A DNA stretch of 64,000 nucleotides from the NCBI RefSeq assembly GCF_036226365.1, contig NZ_CP108462.1, positions 5,657,501-5,721,500 of the forward strand, given 5' to 3'. The notes below the pieces were generated by a model. It ran no database searches. It was not told where the DNA came from and saw only the letters and a program-made list of their open reading frames with translations. A program made the position numbers and the translations under genes. Shown here piece by piece: positions 16,634 through 24,738 of this stretch (position 1 is its first letter; each line of letters begins with the position of its first letter). Source of the stretch: Streptomyces sp. NBC_01262 (GTDB lineage: Bacteria > Actinomycetota > Actinomycetes > Streptomycetales > Streptomycetaceae).

Positions 16634-17242
16634 ATGACCGACCCGATCACGGCCCCCGACGGCTACGGCCGCGTCGGTGAGTTCGACGAGAAGCGTGCCG
16701 CCGACGCCGTACGCGAACTGCTCATCGCCGTCGGCGAGGACCCGGACCGGGAGGGCCTGCGGGAGACCCCGGGTCGCGTGGCGCGGGCGTACAAGGAGAT
16801 ATTCGCCGGGCTGTGGCAGGAGCCGGAGGACGTCCTGACGACGACCTTCGACCTGGGCCACGACGAGATGGTGCTGGTCAAGGACATCGAAGTGCTTTCA
16901 TCCTGCGAACATCATTTGGTCCCATTTGTGGGATCTGCCCACGTCGGTTACATCCCGTCAACCGACGGCAAGATCACCGGCCTGTCCAAGCTGGCCCGCC
17001 TCGTCGATGTCTACGCCCGCCGTCCGCAGGTCCAGGAGCGGCTGACCACGCAGGTCGCCGACTCGCTGATGCGGATACTGGAGCCGCGCGGCGTCATCGT
17101 CGTCGTCGAGTGCGAGCACATGTGCATGAGCATGCGCGGCGTGCGCAAGCCGGGCGCCAAGACCATCACCTCGGCTGTGCGCGGCCAGCTCCGCGACCCG
17201 GCGACCCGAGCCGAGGCGATGAGCCTGATCATGGCCCGCTAG
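16634..17242 (+). CDS. folE: GTP cyclohydrolase I
   Basis: First committed step of folate synthesis: GTP to 7,8-dihydroneopterin triphosphate. The 202-residue product has GLRETPGRVARAY near 41-53 and SSCEHHLVPF near 89-98, with zinc ligands Cys91 and His94. The third zinc Cys lies in CEHMCMSMRG near 160-169. The ATG at 16634 follows GAGGAG. Its 3' end faces the DUF3180 gene of the folP-folB-folK operon across only 8 bp, so the folate genes here are split between two converging transcripts. Confidence 0.97.
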   Translation: MTDPITAPDGYGRVGEFDEKRAADAVRELLIAVGEDPDREGLRETPGRVARAYKEIFAGLWQEPEDVLTTTFDLGHDEMVLVKDIEVLSSCEHHLVPFVGSAHVGYIPSTDGKITGLSKLARLVDVYARRPQVQERLTTQVADSLMRILEPRGVIVVVECEHMCMSMRGVRKPGAKTITSAVRGQLRDPATRAEAMSLIMAR

Positions 17243-17250
17243 AGCACCTT

Positions 17251-17739
17251 CTAGGCCGTGCCCGCCGCGCTGCGGTTGTTGTCCTTGTCCTCGGGGAGCT
17301 TGCAGACGCGCTCCAGGAAGAGCGCGGCGGCGATCACCGCGATGCCCGCGAGGACCGCCGCGCCGGCGTAGATCGCCTGGTCGCGGCGGGGCGGGTTGTC
17401 GAACTGGCTGATGACGAGGAAGACGCCCGTGCCGCCGTACATCCCGGCGACGAGGGCTGCGACCAGCGCGCTGGCCTGGCCGAAGACGACCGCGCGGGCG
17501 GCCAGCAGCGGGTCGACGCCCTTGGCGCCGGGGCGGCGCTCGCGCTGGGCGCGCAGGCGCGAGCGGATGGACAGGGCGGTGGCGGCCAGGACGGCGGCGA
17601 TGAGCCCGAGCACGATGGGCGCCGCGACAGGGACGGCCGGCAGGGTGCCGAAGGAGTCCCAGAGCCTGGCCCCGGCCCAGGAGAGGACTCCGGCCACGAC
17701 GAAGAGCCCGACCAGAGTCCTGATGCGCAGCTGCTTCAC
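17251..17739 (-). CDS. DUF3180-family membrane protein
   Basis: A 162-residue integral membrane protein with four hydrophobic helices, paired as TM1/TM2 (about 8-55) and TM3/TM4 (about 85-145), separated by a basic loop rich in Arg. It matches DUF3180, an actinobacterial family regularly encoded after folK. Function is unknown. The GTG at 17739 (MKQLRIRTLVGLF) was chosen because it begins just before the first helix. It is the last gene of the fol operon. Confidence 0.8.
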   Translation of the reverse strand: MKQLRIRTLVGLFVVAGVLSWAGARLWDSFGTLPAVPVAAPIVLGLIAAVLAATALSIRSRLRAQRERRPGAKGVDPLLAARAVVFGQASALVAALVAGMYGGTGVFLVISQFDNPPRRDQAIYAGAAVLAGIAVIAAALFLERVCKLPEDKDNNRSAAGTA

Positions 17740-17809
17740 TGAGTGGTCGCCCCTTGTTGTGTCGTGGAACCGCCGTGGAATCCGTGTCCGGAACCCGTCG
17801 TCGTAACGA

Positions 17810-18400
17810 TTATTCAGGCAGGTGGAGTTCCACGTCCGCACGGGCCTGGACGGTGTCGCGGCCCACGGTGGCGAGCAGCTGGCCGACGGCGCCCACGCCG
17901 GGCAGCTCGGCGGCCGGGTCGATGTCGTACCAGGGGGCGAGGACGAAGGCGCGCTGGTGGGCGCGGGGGTGCGGGAGGGTGAGCTCGGAGTCGTCGGAGA
18001 CCACGCCCTCGTAGGCGACGATGTCGACGTCGATGGTGCGGGCAGCCCAGCGCTCGGTGCGGGTGCGGGCGTAGGCGTCCTCGATGGCGCGGCCGCGCTC
18101 CAGGAGGGAGGAGGGCGGCAGCGTGGTCTTCAGCACGACGACCGCGTTGAAGTAGTTCGGCTGGCTGCCGGGCTGGACGCCCCAGGGCTCCGTCTCGTAG
18201 ACGGGGGAGACCTTCTTGACCCGGACGCCGGGAGTGTCCTCCAGGGCGTCCACGGCCCCCTGGAGGGTCTCCAGGCGGTTGCCCAGGTTGCTGCCGAGGG
18301 AGATGACGGCGACCTTGGGATTCTGCAGCGTGGTGTCGGCGGCGTCGACCTGGGCCACGACGGAGGCCGGTACGGGCTGCACGGTGGGGTCGTAGCTCAC
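17810..18400 (-). CDS. folK: 2-amino-4-hydroxy-6-hydroxymethyldihydropteridine diphosphokinase
   Basis: Transfers pyrophosphate from ATP to 6-hydroxymethyl-dihydropterin, the step before dihydropteroate synthase. The 196-residue product has SLGSNLGNR near 34-42, SPVYETEPWG near 67-76, NYFNAVV near 85-91, RxxRTIDVDIV near 120-130 and the HPRAHQRAFVLAP signature near 150-162. The N-terminal 28 residues are extra compared with E. coli HPPK. It starts with a GTG at 18400 in a GTGA overlap with the folB stop, so translation is coupled. Confidence 0.94.
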   Translation of the reverse strand: MSYDPTVQPVPASVVAQVDAADTTLQNPKVAVISLGSNLGNRLETLQGAVDALEDTPGVRVKKVSPVYETEPWGVQPGSQPNYFNAVVVLKTTLPPSSLLERGRAIEDAYARTRTERWAARTIDVDIVAYEGVVSDDSELTLPHPRAHQRAFVLAPWYDIDPAAELPGVGAVGQLLATVGRDTVQARADVELHLPE

Positions 18401-18756
18401 GGGCGCCTCCGGGCGATGGTGACGGTCACGTCGTCGAAGGGGACGGTGATGGGGGCCTGCGGCTTGTGCACGGTCACCTCCACCTCCTCGACCAGGTCGT
18501 TCTTCAGGACCTGGTCGGCGATGCGCTGGGCGAGGGTCTCGATCAGGTCGACCGGCTCGCCCTGCACGACGGCCACGACCTCCTCGGCCACGATGCCGTA
18601 GTGCACGGTCAGGGTCAGGTCGTCCGAGGCGGCGGCAGGAGCGGTGTCCAGGCTCAGCACGAGGTCCACGACGAAGGTCTGGCCCTCCTCGCGCTCCTGG
18701 GGGAACACGCCGTGGTGCCCGCGGGCCCTGAGGCCGCGCAGCGCGACACGATCCAC
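18397..18756 (-). CDS. folB: dihydroneopterin aldolase
   Basis: Cleaves 7,8-dihydroneopterin to 6-hydroxymethyl-dihydropterin and glycolaldehyde. The 119-residue product shows ALRGLRARGHHGVFPQEREEGQ-type N-terminus with the conserved GxHGV and E-R-E residues, the LTVHYGIVAEEV segment near 50-60 and LIETLAQRIAD near 70-80, as expected for FolB. The GTG at 18756 is preceded by AGGAGTG at ideal spacing, which decides the start over longer frames. It overlaps folK by 4 bp. Confidence 0.94.
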   Translation of the reverse strand: MDRVALRGLRARGHHGVFPQEREEGQTFVVDLVLSLDTAPAAASDDLTLTVHYGIVAEEVVAVVQGEPVDLIETLAQRIADQVLKNDLVEEVEVTVHKPQAPITVPFDDVTVTIARRRP

Positions 18757-18956
18757 GAAATCACTCCTGCGGTCCGGTCCGGGGTGGTCGGCGGGCGGTC
18801 GGCTCATCACATCGCCCTCAGTCGAATCTACCCGCGACCACCGACAGCGGTTGCTGTGAGGGTGGTCGCAGTCAGCCGCCGCGGCCCCTACCCCGATGCC
18901 CTCGGAGCTATGCCTGCGTCGTCCGGGTCTTGGCTCGAACGAGTGGTCAGAACCCC

Positions 18957-19448
18957 TCAGGCAGACCCTTCTCCGCCGCCCGCCCCGTCCTCGTCGTCAT
19001 CCTCGTCGATCCCCTCGGCCATCACCGGGGAGCCGTGGTGCACCCACAGCCGCCAGCCCTCGGATGTGCGGCGAAACACATTCGTGGCCACCACCAGGCC
19101 GCCCACCAGCGGGCCCAGGCCGCTCTCGCTGTCCTCCTCGGCCGGGCCGCCGGTGAGGATGTTCTCGGTGCAGGTGACCAGCGCCGTGTCGCCGTCCACG
19201 GCCACCTCGACATCGGTCAGGAAGAACTGGATGTACTCGGTGTTCGCCATGATCAGGGCGTACGAGCGCATCACCTCCCGGCGGCCGCGCAGCACCGGCC
19301 ACCCCGGGTGCACCACGGACACCGTCTCCGCCAGCGGACCGGTCAGCACCAGCTCCTCCAGCGCGTCCAGGTCCGAGCGCTCCACGGCGTCGTAGAACGC
19401 CTGGTTCGCCTGCTCGACGGCGGCGGCCTCCGCTGTGCGCGGGCTCAT
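18957..19448 (-). CDS. NTF2-like (SnoaL-type) protein in the fol operon
   Basis: A 163-residue protein with a cone-shaped NTF2/SnoaL-like fold: an N-terminal helix with QAFYDAVERSDLDALEEL (about 14-31), a WPVLRGRREVMRSY segment, and a WRLWVHHGSPVM terminal strand. It ends in an acidic tail of about 15 residues. The ATG at 19448 overlaps the folP stop as ATGA. Its conserved position between folP and folB in Streptomyces suggests a pterin-related role, but no catalytic residues are clear. Two hundred bp without a gene separate it from folB. Confidence 0.82.
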   Translation of the reverse strand: MSPRTAEAAAVEQANQAFYDAVERSDLDALEELVLTGPLAETVSVVHPGWPVLRGRREVMRSYALIMANTEYIQFFLTDVEVAVDGDTALVTCTENILTGGPAEEDSESGLGPLVGGLVVATNVFRRTSEGWRLWVHHGSPVMAEGIDEDDDEDGAGGGEGSA

Positions 19449-20299
19449 ACGGCTCCTTCGATCGCGCGCGAGACCCGTACCGCGTCGGCGCTGTCGTGCA
19501 CCTCGTGCACCCGCACCGCCCACGCGCCCTCCCGGGCCGCGATCGCGGTCACGGCCGCCGTGGCCGCGTCCCGCTCCCGGGCGGGAGGCGGGTCGCCGCC
19601 CTCGCCGGCCAGTACGCGGCCCAGGAAGCGCTTTCGCGAGGCGGCGACCAGCACGGGGCGGCCCAGCGCCCGGATGTCGGCGAGGTGGGCGATCAGGGTG
19701 AGGTCGTGCTCGGCGTTCTTGGCGAAGCCCAGTCCCGGGTCCAGGATGATCCGCGCCGGGTCGATGCCGCCGTCCACGGCGCGCTCGAAGCTCTGCCGCA
19801 GCTCGGTCACGACCTCCGGGACGACGTCGGCGTAGACGGCCCGGTTGTTCATGTCGATGCTCTGGCCGCGCCAGTGCATCACCACGAACGGCACCTCCGC
19901 CGCCGCCACGACCGGGATCATCGCGGGGTCCGCCCCGCCGCCGCTCACGTCGTTCACCAGCACCGCGCCCGCGGCGACCGCCGCGTCGGCGACCCTCGCC
20001 CGCATCGTGTCCACACTCACCACGACCCCGGCCGCCACCAGCTCGCGTACGACCGGGATCACCCGGCGCAGCTCCTCGGCCTCGTCCACCCGCTTCGCGC
20101 CCGGCCGGGTCGACTCCCCGCCCACGTCCACGAGGTCGGCTCCCGCCGCCACCAGGCCCAGGCCGTGCTTGACGGCTGCCGCCGTGTCGAACCACCGTCC
20201 GCCGTCGGAGAACGAGTCCGGCGTCACGTTCACCACGCCCATGACCGCGCACCGGTCCCACTCCGGCAGACCGTCCACCCGCCCTCGCAACGTACCCAT
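19445..20299 (-). CDS. folP: dihydropteroate synthase
   Basis: Condenses 6-hydroxymethyl-dihydropterin pyrophosphate with p-aminobenzoate; it is the sulfonamide target. The 284-residue TIM-barrel product shows MGVVNVTPDSFSDGG near 19-33, DVGGESTRPGA near 57-67, VSVDTMRA near 90-97, NDVSGG near 110-115, and the C-terminal LVAASRKRFLG near 210-220. The ATG at 20299 was chosen because longer versions add a Pro/Arg-rich stretch without family similarity. It is 41 bp downstream of the DUF2156 gene and overlaps the NTF2-like gene by 4 bp. Confidence 0.95.
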   Translation of the reverse strand: MGTLRGRVDGLPEWDRCAVMGVVNVTPDSFSDGGRWFDTAAAVKHGLGLVAAGADLVDVGGESTRPGAKRVDEAEELRRVIPVVRELVAAGVVVSVDTMRARVADAAVAAGAVLVNDVSGGGADPAMIPVVAAAEVPFVVMHWRGQSIDMNNRAVYADVVPEVVTELRQSFERAVDGGIDPARIILDPGLGFAKNAEHDLTLIAHLADIRALGRPVLVAASRKRFLGRVLAGEGGDPPPARERDAATAAVTAIAAREGAWAVRVHEVHDSADAVRVSRAIEGAV

Positions 20300-20340
20300 G
20301 CGACCAGCGTAGGGGCTCCGCTCCCGCACCCAGGCCGCCC

Positions 20341-22086
20341 TCAGACGCCGGACCGGCCGAATCGGGCCCAGCTCGGGAGGGCGAAGGTCAGAAAGCCCTC
20401 GGCCTGCATCGCGGCGAAGCCGATCCGGGGCAGCTCGCTCGTGCTGCGGAAGACGACGAACCGGGGCACCCATTCGGGCTGGAACTTGGCATTGAACTTG
20501 TACAGGGACTCGATCTGGAACCAGCGGGACAGGAACACCAGAAGCGCCCGCCAGGTCCGCAGTACCGGACCCGCCCCCAGCCGCTCGCCCCGGGCGAGCG
20601 CGGCGCGGAACATCGCGAAGTTCAACGAGACCCGCTTGACGCCCAGTTCGGGCGCCTGGGCGAGCGCGGCGACGATGAGCAGCTCATTGAGGCCGGGGTC
20701 GGCGGCGCGGTCGCGGCGCATGAGTTCCAGCGACATCCCGTCCGTGCCCCAGGGGACGTAGTGCTGGATGGCGCGCAGCTCGCCGGCGGCGTCGTGGGCG
20801 GTGGCGACCACGCAGTCGTCGTCGGCGCGGTCGCCGAAGCGGCCCAGCGCCATGGAGAAGCCGCGCTCGGTCTCGGTGCCGCGCCAGGCGTCGGAGGCGC
20901 GCCGGATGAGGGCGCGCTCGTCGTCGGAGAGCTCGGCGACGCGGCGTACGCGGCACTCGTAGCCGGCCCGTTCGATGCGCTTGACCATCTGGCGTACGTT
21001 GCGCATGGCGCGCCCGGAGAGGGTGAAGGAGCCGGTTTCGACGATGGCCTCGTCGCCGAGTTCGAGGGCGTCCAGGCCGGTCTCGCGGGTCCAGACCTCG
21101 CCGCCGGTCTCGCTGCAGCCCATGACGGCGGGGATCCAGGCGTTGGCGCGGGCGTCGGCCATGAAGCGTTCGATGGCGCCGGGCCAGGCCTCGACGTCGC
21201 CGATGGGATCGCCGCTGGCGAGCATGACGCCGGAGACGACGCGGTAGCAGACGGCGGCCTTGCCGCTGGCGGAGAACACGACGCTCTTGTCGCGGCGCAG
21301 CGCGAAGTGGCCCAGGGAGTCGCGGGCTCCGTGCCGGGCGAGCAGGCCGCGCAGCCGGGCCTCATCCTCGGCGGTGAGCTCCGCGACGGGCTTGGCGGGG
21401 CGCAGGGCGAGGTAGCCGGTGGTGAGGGCGGTGAGGAAGCCGAGGCCGCCGAGGGTGTAGGCGACGACGTCGGAGGCCTCGTCGACGGCGTACGTGACGG
21501 GCCCCTGGAAGCCGAACAGGCCGTACAGGACCTCCTGCAGGCGCGCGCCCCAGCCGGGGTCGCCGACCATGAGCGCGGGATGTGCGCTGACCACGACCAG
21601 GCCGAGGCTCACGCTGAGCACGCTGAGCCCGAGGAAGGCGGCCAGCGCGCGCCAGCGGGTGCGCGGGTCGGCCTTGGCGGTGAACTGGTCGCGGTGGGCG
21701 ACCAGGAGGGCCAGCAGGGCCAGGGCGACGGCCGCGCCGCCGAGCGAGTGCCGGTGCACGACCGCGGTGACGGCGCTGACCGGCAGCAGTACGACCGTCG
21801 CCCGCCAGGCGCGCCGCTTACCGCGCTTGAGGGCGTGCGCCAGCATCAGCATCAGGATGCCGGTGACGACGGAGGCCGCCGCGGCGAACGAGGTGGCGGC
21901 GCCCGGGAACACTCCCGCCATGACGTGCATGCGGCTGTGCCGGAAGCCGGGGAAGGTGCCGGCCGTGACATCGATCAGGCCGACCAGGGCGCACGCGGTG
22001 CCGACGAAGCGCGGCACGGCGGTGGGACGGATCACCCGCGGCAGCGTCCGTGTCCCGCGGACGGCGGCGAGGCGATCACCGGACAT
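20341..22086 (-). CDS. DUF2156 membrane protein, phosphatidylglycerol lysyltransferase-like
   Basis: A 581-residue protein with six or seven N-terminal membrane helices (to about residue 230), then a soluble GNAT-like DUF2156 domain as in MprF/LysX. Key segments are GHFALRRDKSVVFS near 255-268, YRVVSGVMLASGDPIG near 275-290 and the C-terminal LNFAMFR, ending near the GNAT core. Homologues move lysine or alanine from aminoacyl-tRNA to phosphatidylglycerol and so modify membrane charge. There is no attached lysyl-tRNA synthetase domain, unlike mycobacterial LysX. ATG at 22086 preferred over one at 22110. First gene of the folP operon. Confidence 0.85.
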   Translation of the reverse strand: MSGDRLAAVRGTRTLPRVIRPTAVPRFVGTACALVGLIDVTAGTFPGFRHSRMHVMAGVFPGAATSFAAAASVVTGILMLMLAHALKRGKRRAWRATVVLLPVSAVTAVVHRHSLGGAAVALALLALLVAHRDQFTAKADPRTRWRALAAFLGLSVLSVSLGLVVVSAHPALMVGDPGWGARLQEVLYGLFGFQGPVTYAVDEASDVVAYTLGGLGFLTALTTGYLALRPAKPVAELTAEDEARLRGLLARHGARDSLGHFALRRDKSVVFSASGKAAVCYRVVSGVMLASGDPIGDVEAWPGAIERFMADARANAWIPAVMGCSETGGEVWTRETGLDALELGDEAIVETGSFTLSGRAMRNVRQMVKRIERAGYECRVRRVAELSDDERALIRRASDAWRGTETERGFSMALGRFGDRADDDCVVATAHDAAGELRAIQHYVPWGTDGMSLELMRRDRAADPGLNELLIVAALAQAPELGVKRVSLNFAMFRAALARGERLGAGPVLRTWRALLVFLSRWFQIESLYKFNAKFQPEWVPRFVVFRSTSELPRIGFAAMQAEGFLTFALPSWARFGRSGV

Positions 22087-22110
22087 GTGGAACCCGAGCA
22101 GTGGGAACAC

Positions 22111-22139
22111 CCTCTACCAAGACGAACATTGGTCATCAA
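22111..22139 (-). promoter_or_regulatory. candidate promoter of the DUF2156-folP-folB-folK operon
   Basis: Read on the minus strand, TTGATG (22139-22134) and TAGAGG (22116-22111) are separated by exactly 17 bp, matching the principal-sigma consensus in Streptomyces. Transcription would begin about 18 bases before the ATG at 22086. The surrounding 22087-22399 spacer is AT-richer than the genes and shows no further gene. Confidence 0.55.
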
Positions 22140-22399
22140 GCTCCAGCAAAGCGTATCTTTCGCCGCAACTACCAATCGTACGAATATTTCGCGCCCTCTA
22201 GGACGGTGAATCCGGCCTCGGGGTTCCCTCCGGGGGCACGTCGTTCTGACGCAGAGCAAGATCAAAGAATGCCTGATGGCGGGCGCGTGGGCAACGCTTG
22301 GTGTCCGGCCGGACGCCCTCCGTATTACTCACGGCGTGTTAGGTGAGAAATCGGATGGCTCGGCCCCACGCACCCCTTGAGCACGCTAAGTTTCAAGCC

Positions 22400-23398
22400 A
22401 TGTCACGTGGACGCCACCGCCATTCCCAGCCTCTGCACAGGCTGCTGCCCCCACTGACGGTCGCAGGGTCGGCTGTCCTGTTCGCCGCGGGCGCCTGGGC
22501 CGTGAGTGATCCGGTGGTACTTCGCGCGATAGCTGCCGCCGCTGCCGCCGCCGCGTGCGGTGGCGCGTTGCTGCTGCGCGGGTGGGACCGCTCCGCCGGA
22601 AGGCGCGTCGCCGAGCTCGAAACGGCCCGCGTGCGCGACGAGTGGCGCACCGACGAGCGCATCGCCGAGCTGGAGATCGACCTCGACGACTCGCGCGAGC
22701 TGCGCGGCCGCCTGGAGAACAAGCTCCGCACCAAGCGCGCCGAACTCGCCCGGCTCCGTACCGAGCACGCCGACCTGCTGCGCCGTTACGCCACCGCCGA
22801 GAGCGAGCGCGCCAGCGCCCTGGAGAAGCGCCGCCAGCTCGCCATAGAGGCCGCCGCCGGCTCCGTCTCCGCGCCCGCCATGGCGCTCGTCCCGGAAACG
22901 TTCCTCAGGGCCGACGAGGCGCTGCGCAACCTCAGCCGCAACGCCGCCCGCCAGCAGGCCCTGCGCACCGTCGAGGAGGCCCGGCGCCGCGACGTCGAGC
23001 ACTCCGGCGAAGGCGACGAGCACCAGGGCCGCCACGCGGCCGCGGACGCCTCCGGTTCCGGTTCCGGCTCCGGTGACAAGCCGGGCAGCCCCGCCGGCCG
23101 GCAGCCCGCGCCCCTCCCGGTGCGCGAGCACCGGCTCGTGCCGGCGGTCGCCGCCGCCGTACTGCCGTACGCGAAGCCGCAGCGCAACGCCAGCCGTGCG
23201 CAGGGCGGGTTCGACTTCTTCGGCACGCAGACGCCGAAGGCGCTGGGTCCGGGGACGACGCATGCGCAGGACGACATAGCGGACGTGGTGGGCGACGAGG
23301 CGCTGGCCGACGCCAAGATCATCGATCTCACGGTGCACGACGAGACCGAGCAGATGGACCTGCGGGACCTGCGGGAACTGCGCGCGAAGTCCTCCTGA
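22400..23398 (+). CDS. membrane-anchored protein with long coiled coil, unknown function
   Basis: A 332-residue protein. Two N-terminal hydrophobic helices (about 15-52) form a membrane hairpin. They are followed by a long, highly charged region (about 60-150) rich in Arg, Glu, Ala and Leu with heptad character, so it is probably a coiled coil. The rest is a flexible, Ser/Gly/Pro-rich segment and a C-terminal acidic tail with repeated RDLRELR. I do not recognise a family function; a structural or cell-division-associated role is conceivable. The ATG at 22400 places the hydrophobic hairpin properly; GTG at 22343 and ATG at 22355 are alternatives. Confidence 0.7.
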   Translation: MSRGRHRHSQPLHRLLPPLTVAGSAVLFAAGAWAVSDPVVLRAIAAAAAAAACGGALLLRGWDRSAGRRVAELETARVRDEWRTDERIAELEIDLDDSRELRGRLENKLRTKRAELARLRTEHADLLRRYATAESERASALEKRRQLAIEAAAGSVSAPAMALVPETFLRADEALRNLSRNAARQQALRTVEEARRRDVEHSGEGDEHQGRHAAADASGSGSGSGDKPGSPAGRQPAPLPVREHRLVPAVAAAVLPYAKPQRNASRAQGGFDFFGTQTPKALGPGTTHAQDDIADVVGDEALADAKIIDLTVHDETEQMDLRDLRELRAKSS

Positions 23399-23418
23399 CC
23401 GACCGGACCGCTTGCGGA

Positions 23419-24573
23419 CTACTTGTCCACGTCGCCCACGACGAAGAACATCGAGCCCAGGATCGCCACCATGTCGGCGACCAGCGTGCCCGGCAGCAGC
23501 ACGGTCAGCGCCTGGATGTTGTTGAACGACGCCGAGCGCAGCTTCAGCCGGTAGGGCGTCTTCTCGCCCTTCGAGACCAGGTAGTAGCCGTTCAGGCCCA
23601 GCGGGTTCTCGGTCCACGCGTACGTGTGCCCCTCCGGGGCCTTCAGCACCTTCGGCAGCCGCTGGTTGATCGGCCCCGGCGGCAGCTCCGCGAGCCGGTC
23701 CAGGCAGGCGTCCGCGAGGGCCAGCGCGTTGTGCGTCTGCTCCAGCAGCACCTCGAAGCGGGCCAGGCAGTCGCCCTCGGTGCGGGTGACCACCTTGAGG
23801 GTGTCCTGGAGGTCCGCGTACGCCAGATACGGCTCGTCGCGCCGCAGATCGAAGTCGACCCCCGACGCGCGGGCGATCGGCCCGCTCACGCCGAAGCCGT
23901 GCACGGACTCCTGGGAGAGGATCCCGACGCCGCGCGTGCGGCCCCGGAAGATCTCGTTGCCCAGGACCAGGTCGTCGAAGGTCGGCATCCGCTTGCGGAC
24001 ACCGGCCACGGCCTGGCGGGCCCGGCCGTACCAGCCGTTCGGCAGGTCCTCCTTGAGGCCGCCGACGCGGTTGAACATGTAGTGCATCCGGCCGCCGGAG
24101 ACCTCCTCCATGACGTGCTGGAGGTCCTCGCGCTCGGTGAAGGCGTAGAACACCGGGGTGATCGCGCCCAGTTCGAGCGGGTACGAGCCGAGGAACATCA
24201 GGTGGTTCAGGACCCGGTTCAGCTCGGCGAGCAGGGTGCGGGTCCAGACGGCGCGCTCGGGGACCTCCATGCCGAGCATGCGCTCGACGGCGAGCACGAC
24301 CCCGAGCTCGTTGGAGAAGGCGGAGAGCCAGTCGTGGCGGTTCGCCAGCATGATGATCTGCCGGTAGTCGCGCGCCTCGAACAGCTTCTCCGCGCCCCGG
24401 TGCATATAGCCGATGACCGGCTCGGCCTCGCTGATCCGCTCGCCGTCCAGGCGGAGACGCAGGCGCAGCACGCCATGGGTGGAAGGGTGCTGCGGGCCGA
24501 TGTTCAGCACCATGTCGGTGCTCTCGGCGGCGCCGCCGACGCCGATCGTGGTCTCGGCCGTGGTCTCCGTCAT
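23419..24573 (-). CDS. orphan NuoD-like 49-kDa subunit of NADH-quinone oxidoreductase
   Basis: A 384-residue protein with the NuoD/Nqo4 framework: NIGPQHPSTHGVLRL near 26-40 with the quinone-site His, GYMHRGAEK near 59-67, GLKEDLPNGW near 180, and a C-terminal FFVVGDVDK. In the usual quinone-site region the sequence is NRHDWLSAF, where most NuoD proteins have a DY pair, so the quinone-ligating Tyr seems to be Trp. No other nuo genes lie in the window. It may serve as a paralogue of the main complex I subunit or belong to a reduced oxidoreductase. ATG at 24573 is chosen over an upstream leader. Confidence 0.85.
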   Translation of the reverse strand: MTETTAETTIGVGGAAESTDMVLNIGPQHPSTHGVLRLRLRLDGERISEAEPVIGYMHRGAEKLFEARDYRQIIMLANRHDWLSAFSNELGVVLAVERMLGMEVPERAVWTRTLLAELNRVLNHLMFLGSYPLELGAITPVFYAFTEREDLQHVMEEVSGGRMHYMFNRVGGLKEDLPNGWYGRARQAVAGVRKRMPTFDDLVLGNEIFRGRTRGVGILSQESVHGFGVSGPIARASGVDFDLRRDEPYLAYADLQDTLKVVTRTEGDCLARFEVLLEQTHNALALADACLDRLAELPPGPINQRLPKVLKAPEGHTYAWTENPLGLNGYYLVSKGEKTPYRLKLRSASFNNIQALTVLLPGTLVADMVAILGSMFFVVGDVDK

Positions 24574-24639
24574 GAGGACAGTGTTCCACCCGGCGCGATT
24601 GTTGTGACCGGGGTGGTTCGCCGAGGCCGTCCCGGTGGT

Positions 24640-24720
24640 CGGTTCCGTCCTCAATCGCCGGACGGGCTGAATTCAGCCCGTCCGGCGATTGAGGACAAAG
24701 CGCAGCCGGCGGGCTGCGCA
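24640..24720. repeat. 81-bp dispersed repeat, copy A, with 50-bp perfect palindrome
   Basis: Identical over all 81 bases to 59260-59340. Bases 24647-24696 are a perfect 50-bp palindrome (25 + 25, centre GAATTC). A second hairpin, GCGCAGCC/GGCTGCGC with a 4-base loop, follows at 24700-24719. It lies between the otsB stop and the NuoD-like start, so as RNA it could terminate otsB transcription. The family is known to me as a frequent Streptomyces intergenic element; when read as protein it yields a recurring spurious peptide. Confidence 0.9.
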
Positions 24721-24738
24721 CCCGGCCGACGTTCGCGG

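Noticed and set aside
20341..22086. LysX-type lysyl-tRNA synthetase fusion
   Set aside because: Only membrane helices and a DUF2156 domain are present; there are no class II synthetase motifs.
24640..24720. Recurrent peptide containing PQSPDGLNSARPAIED
   Set aside because: It comes from translation of the 81-bp palindromic repeat in both copies and is not a gene product.
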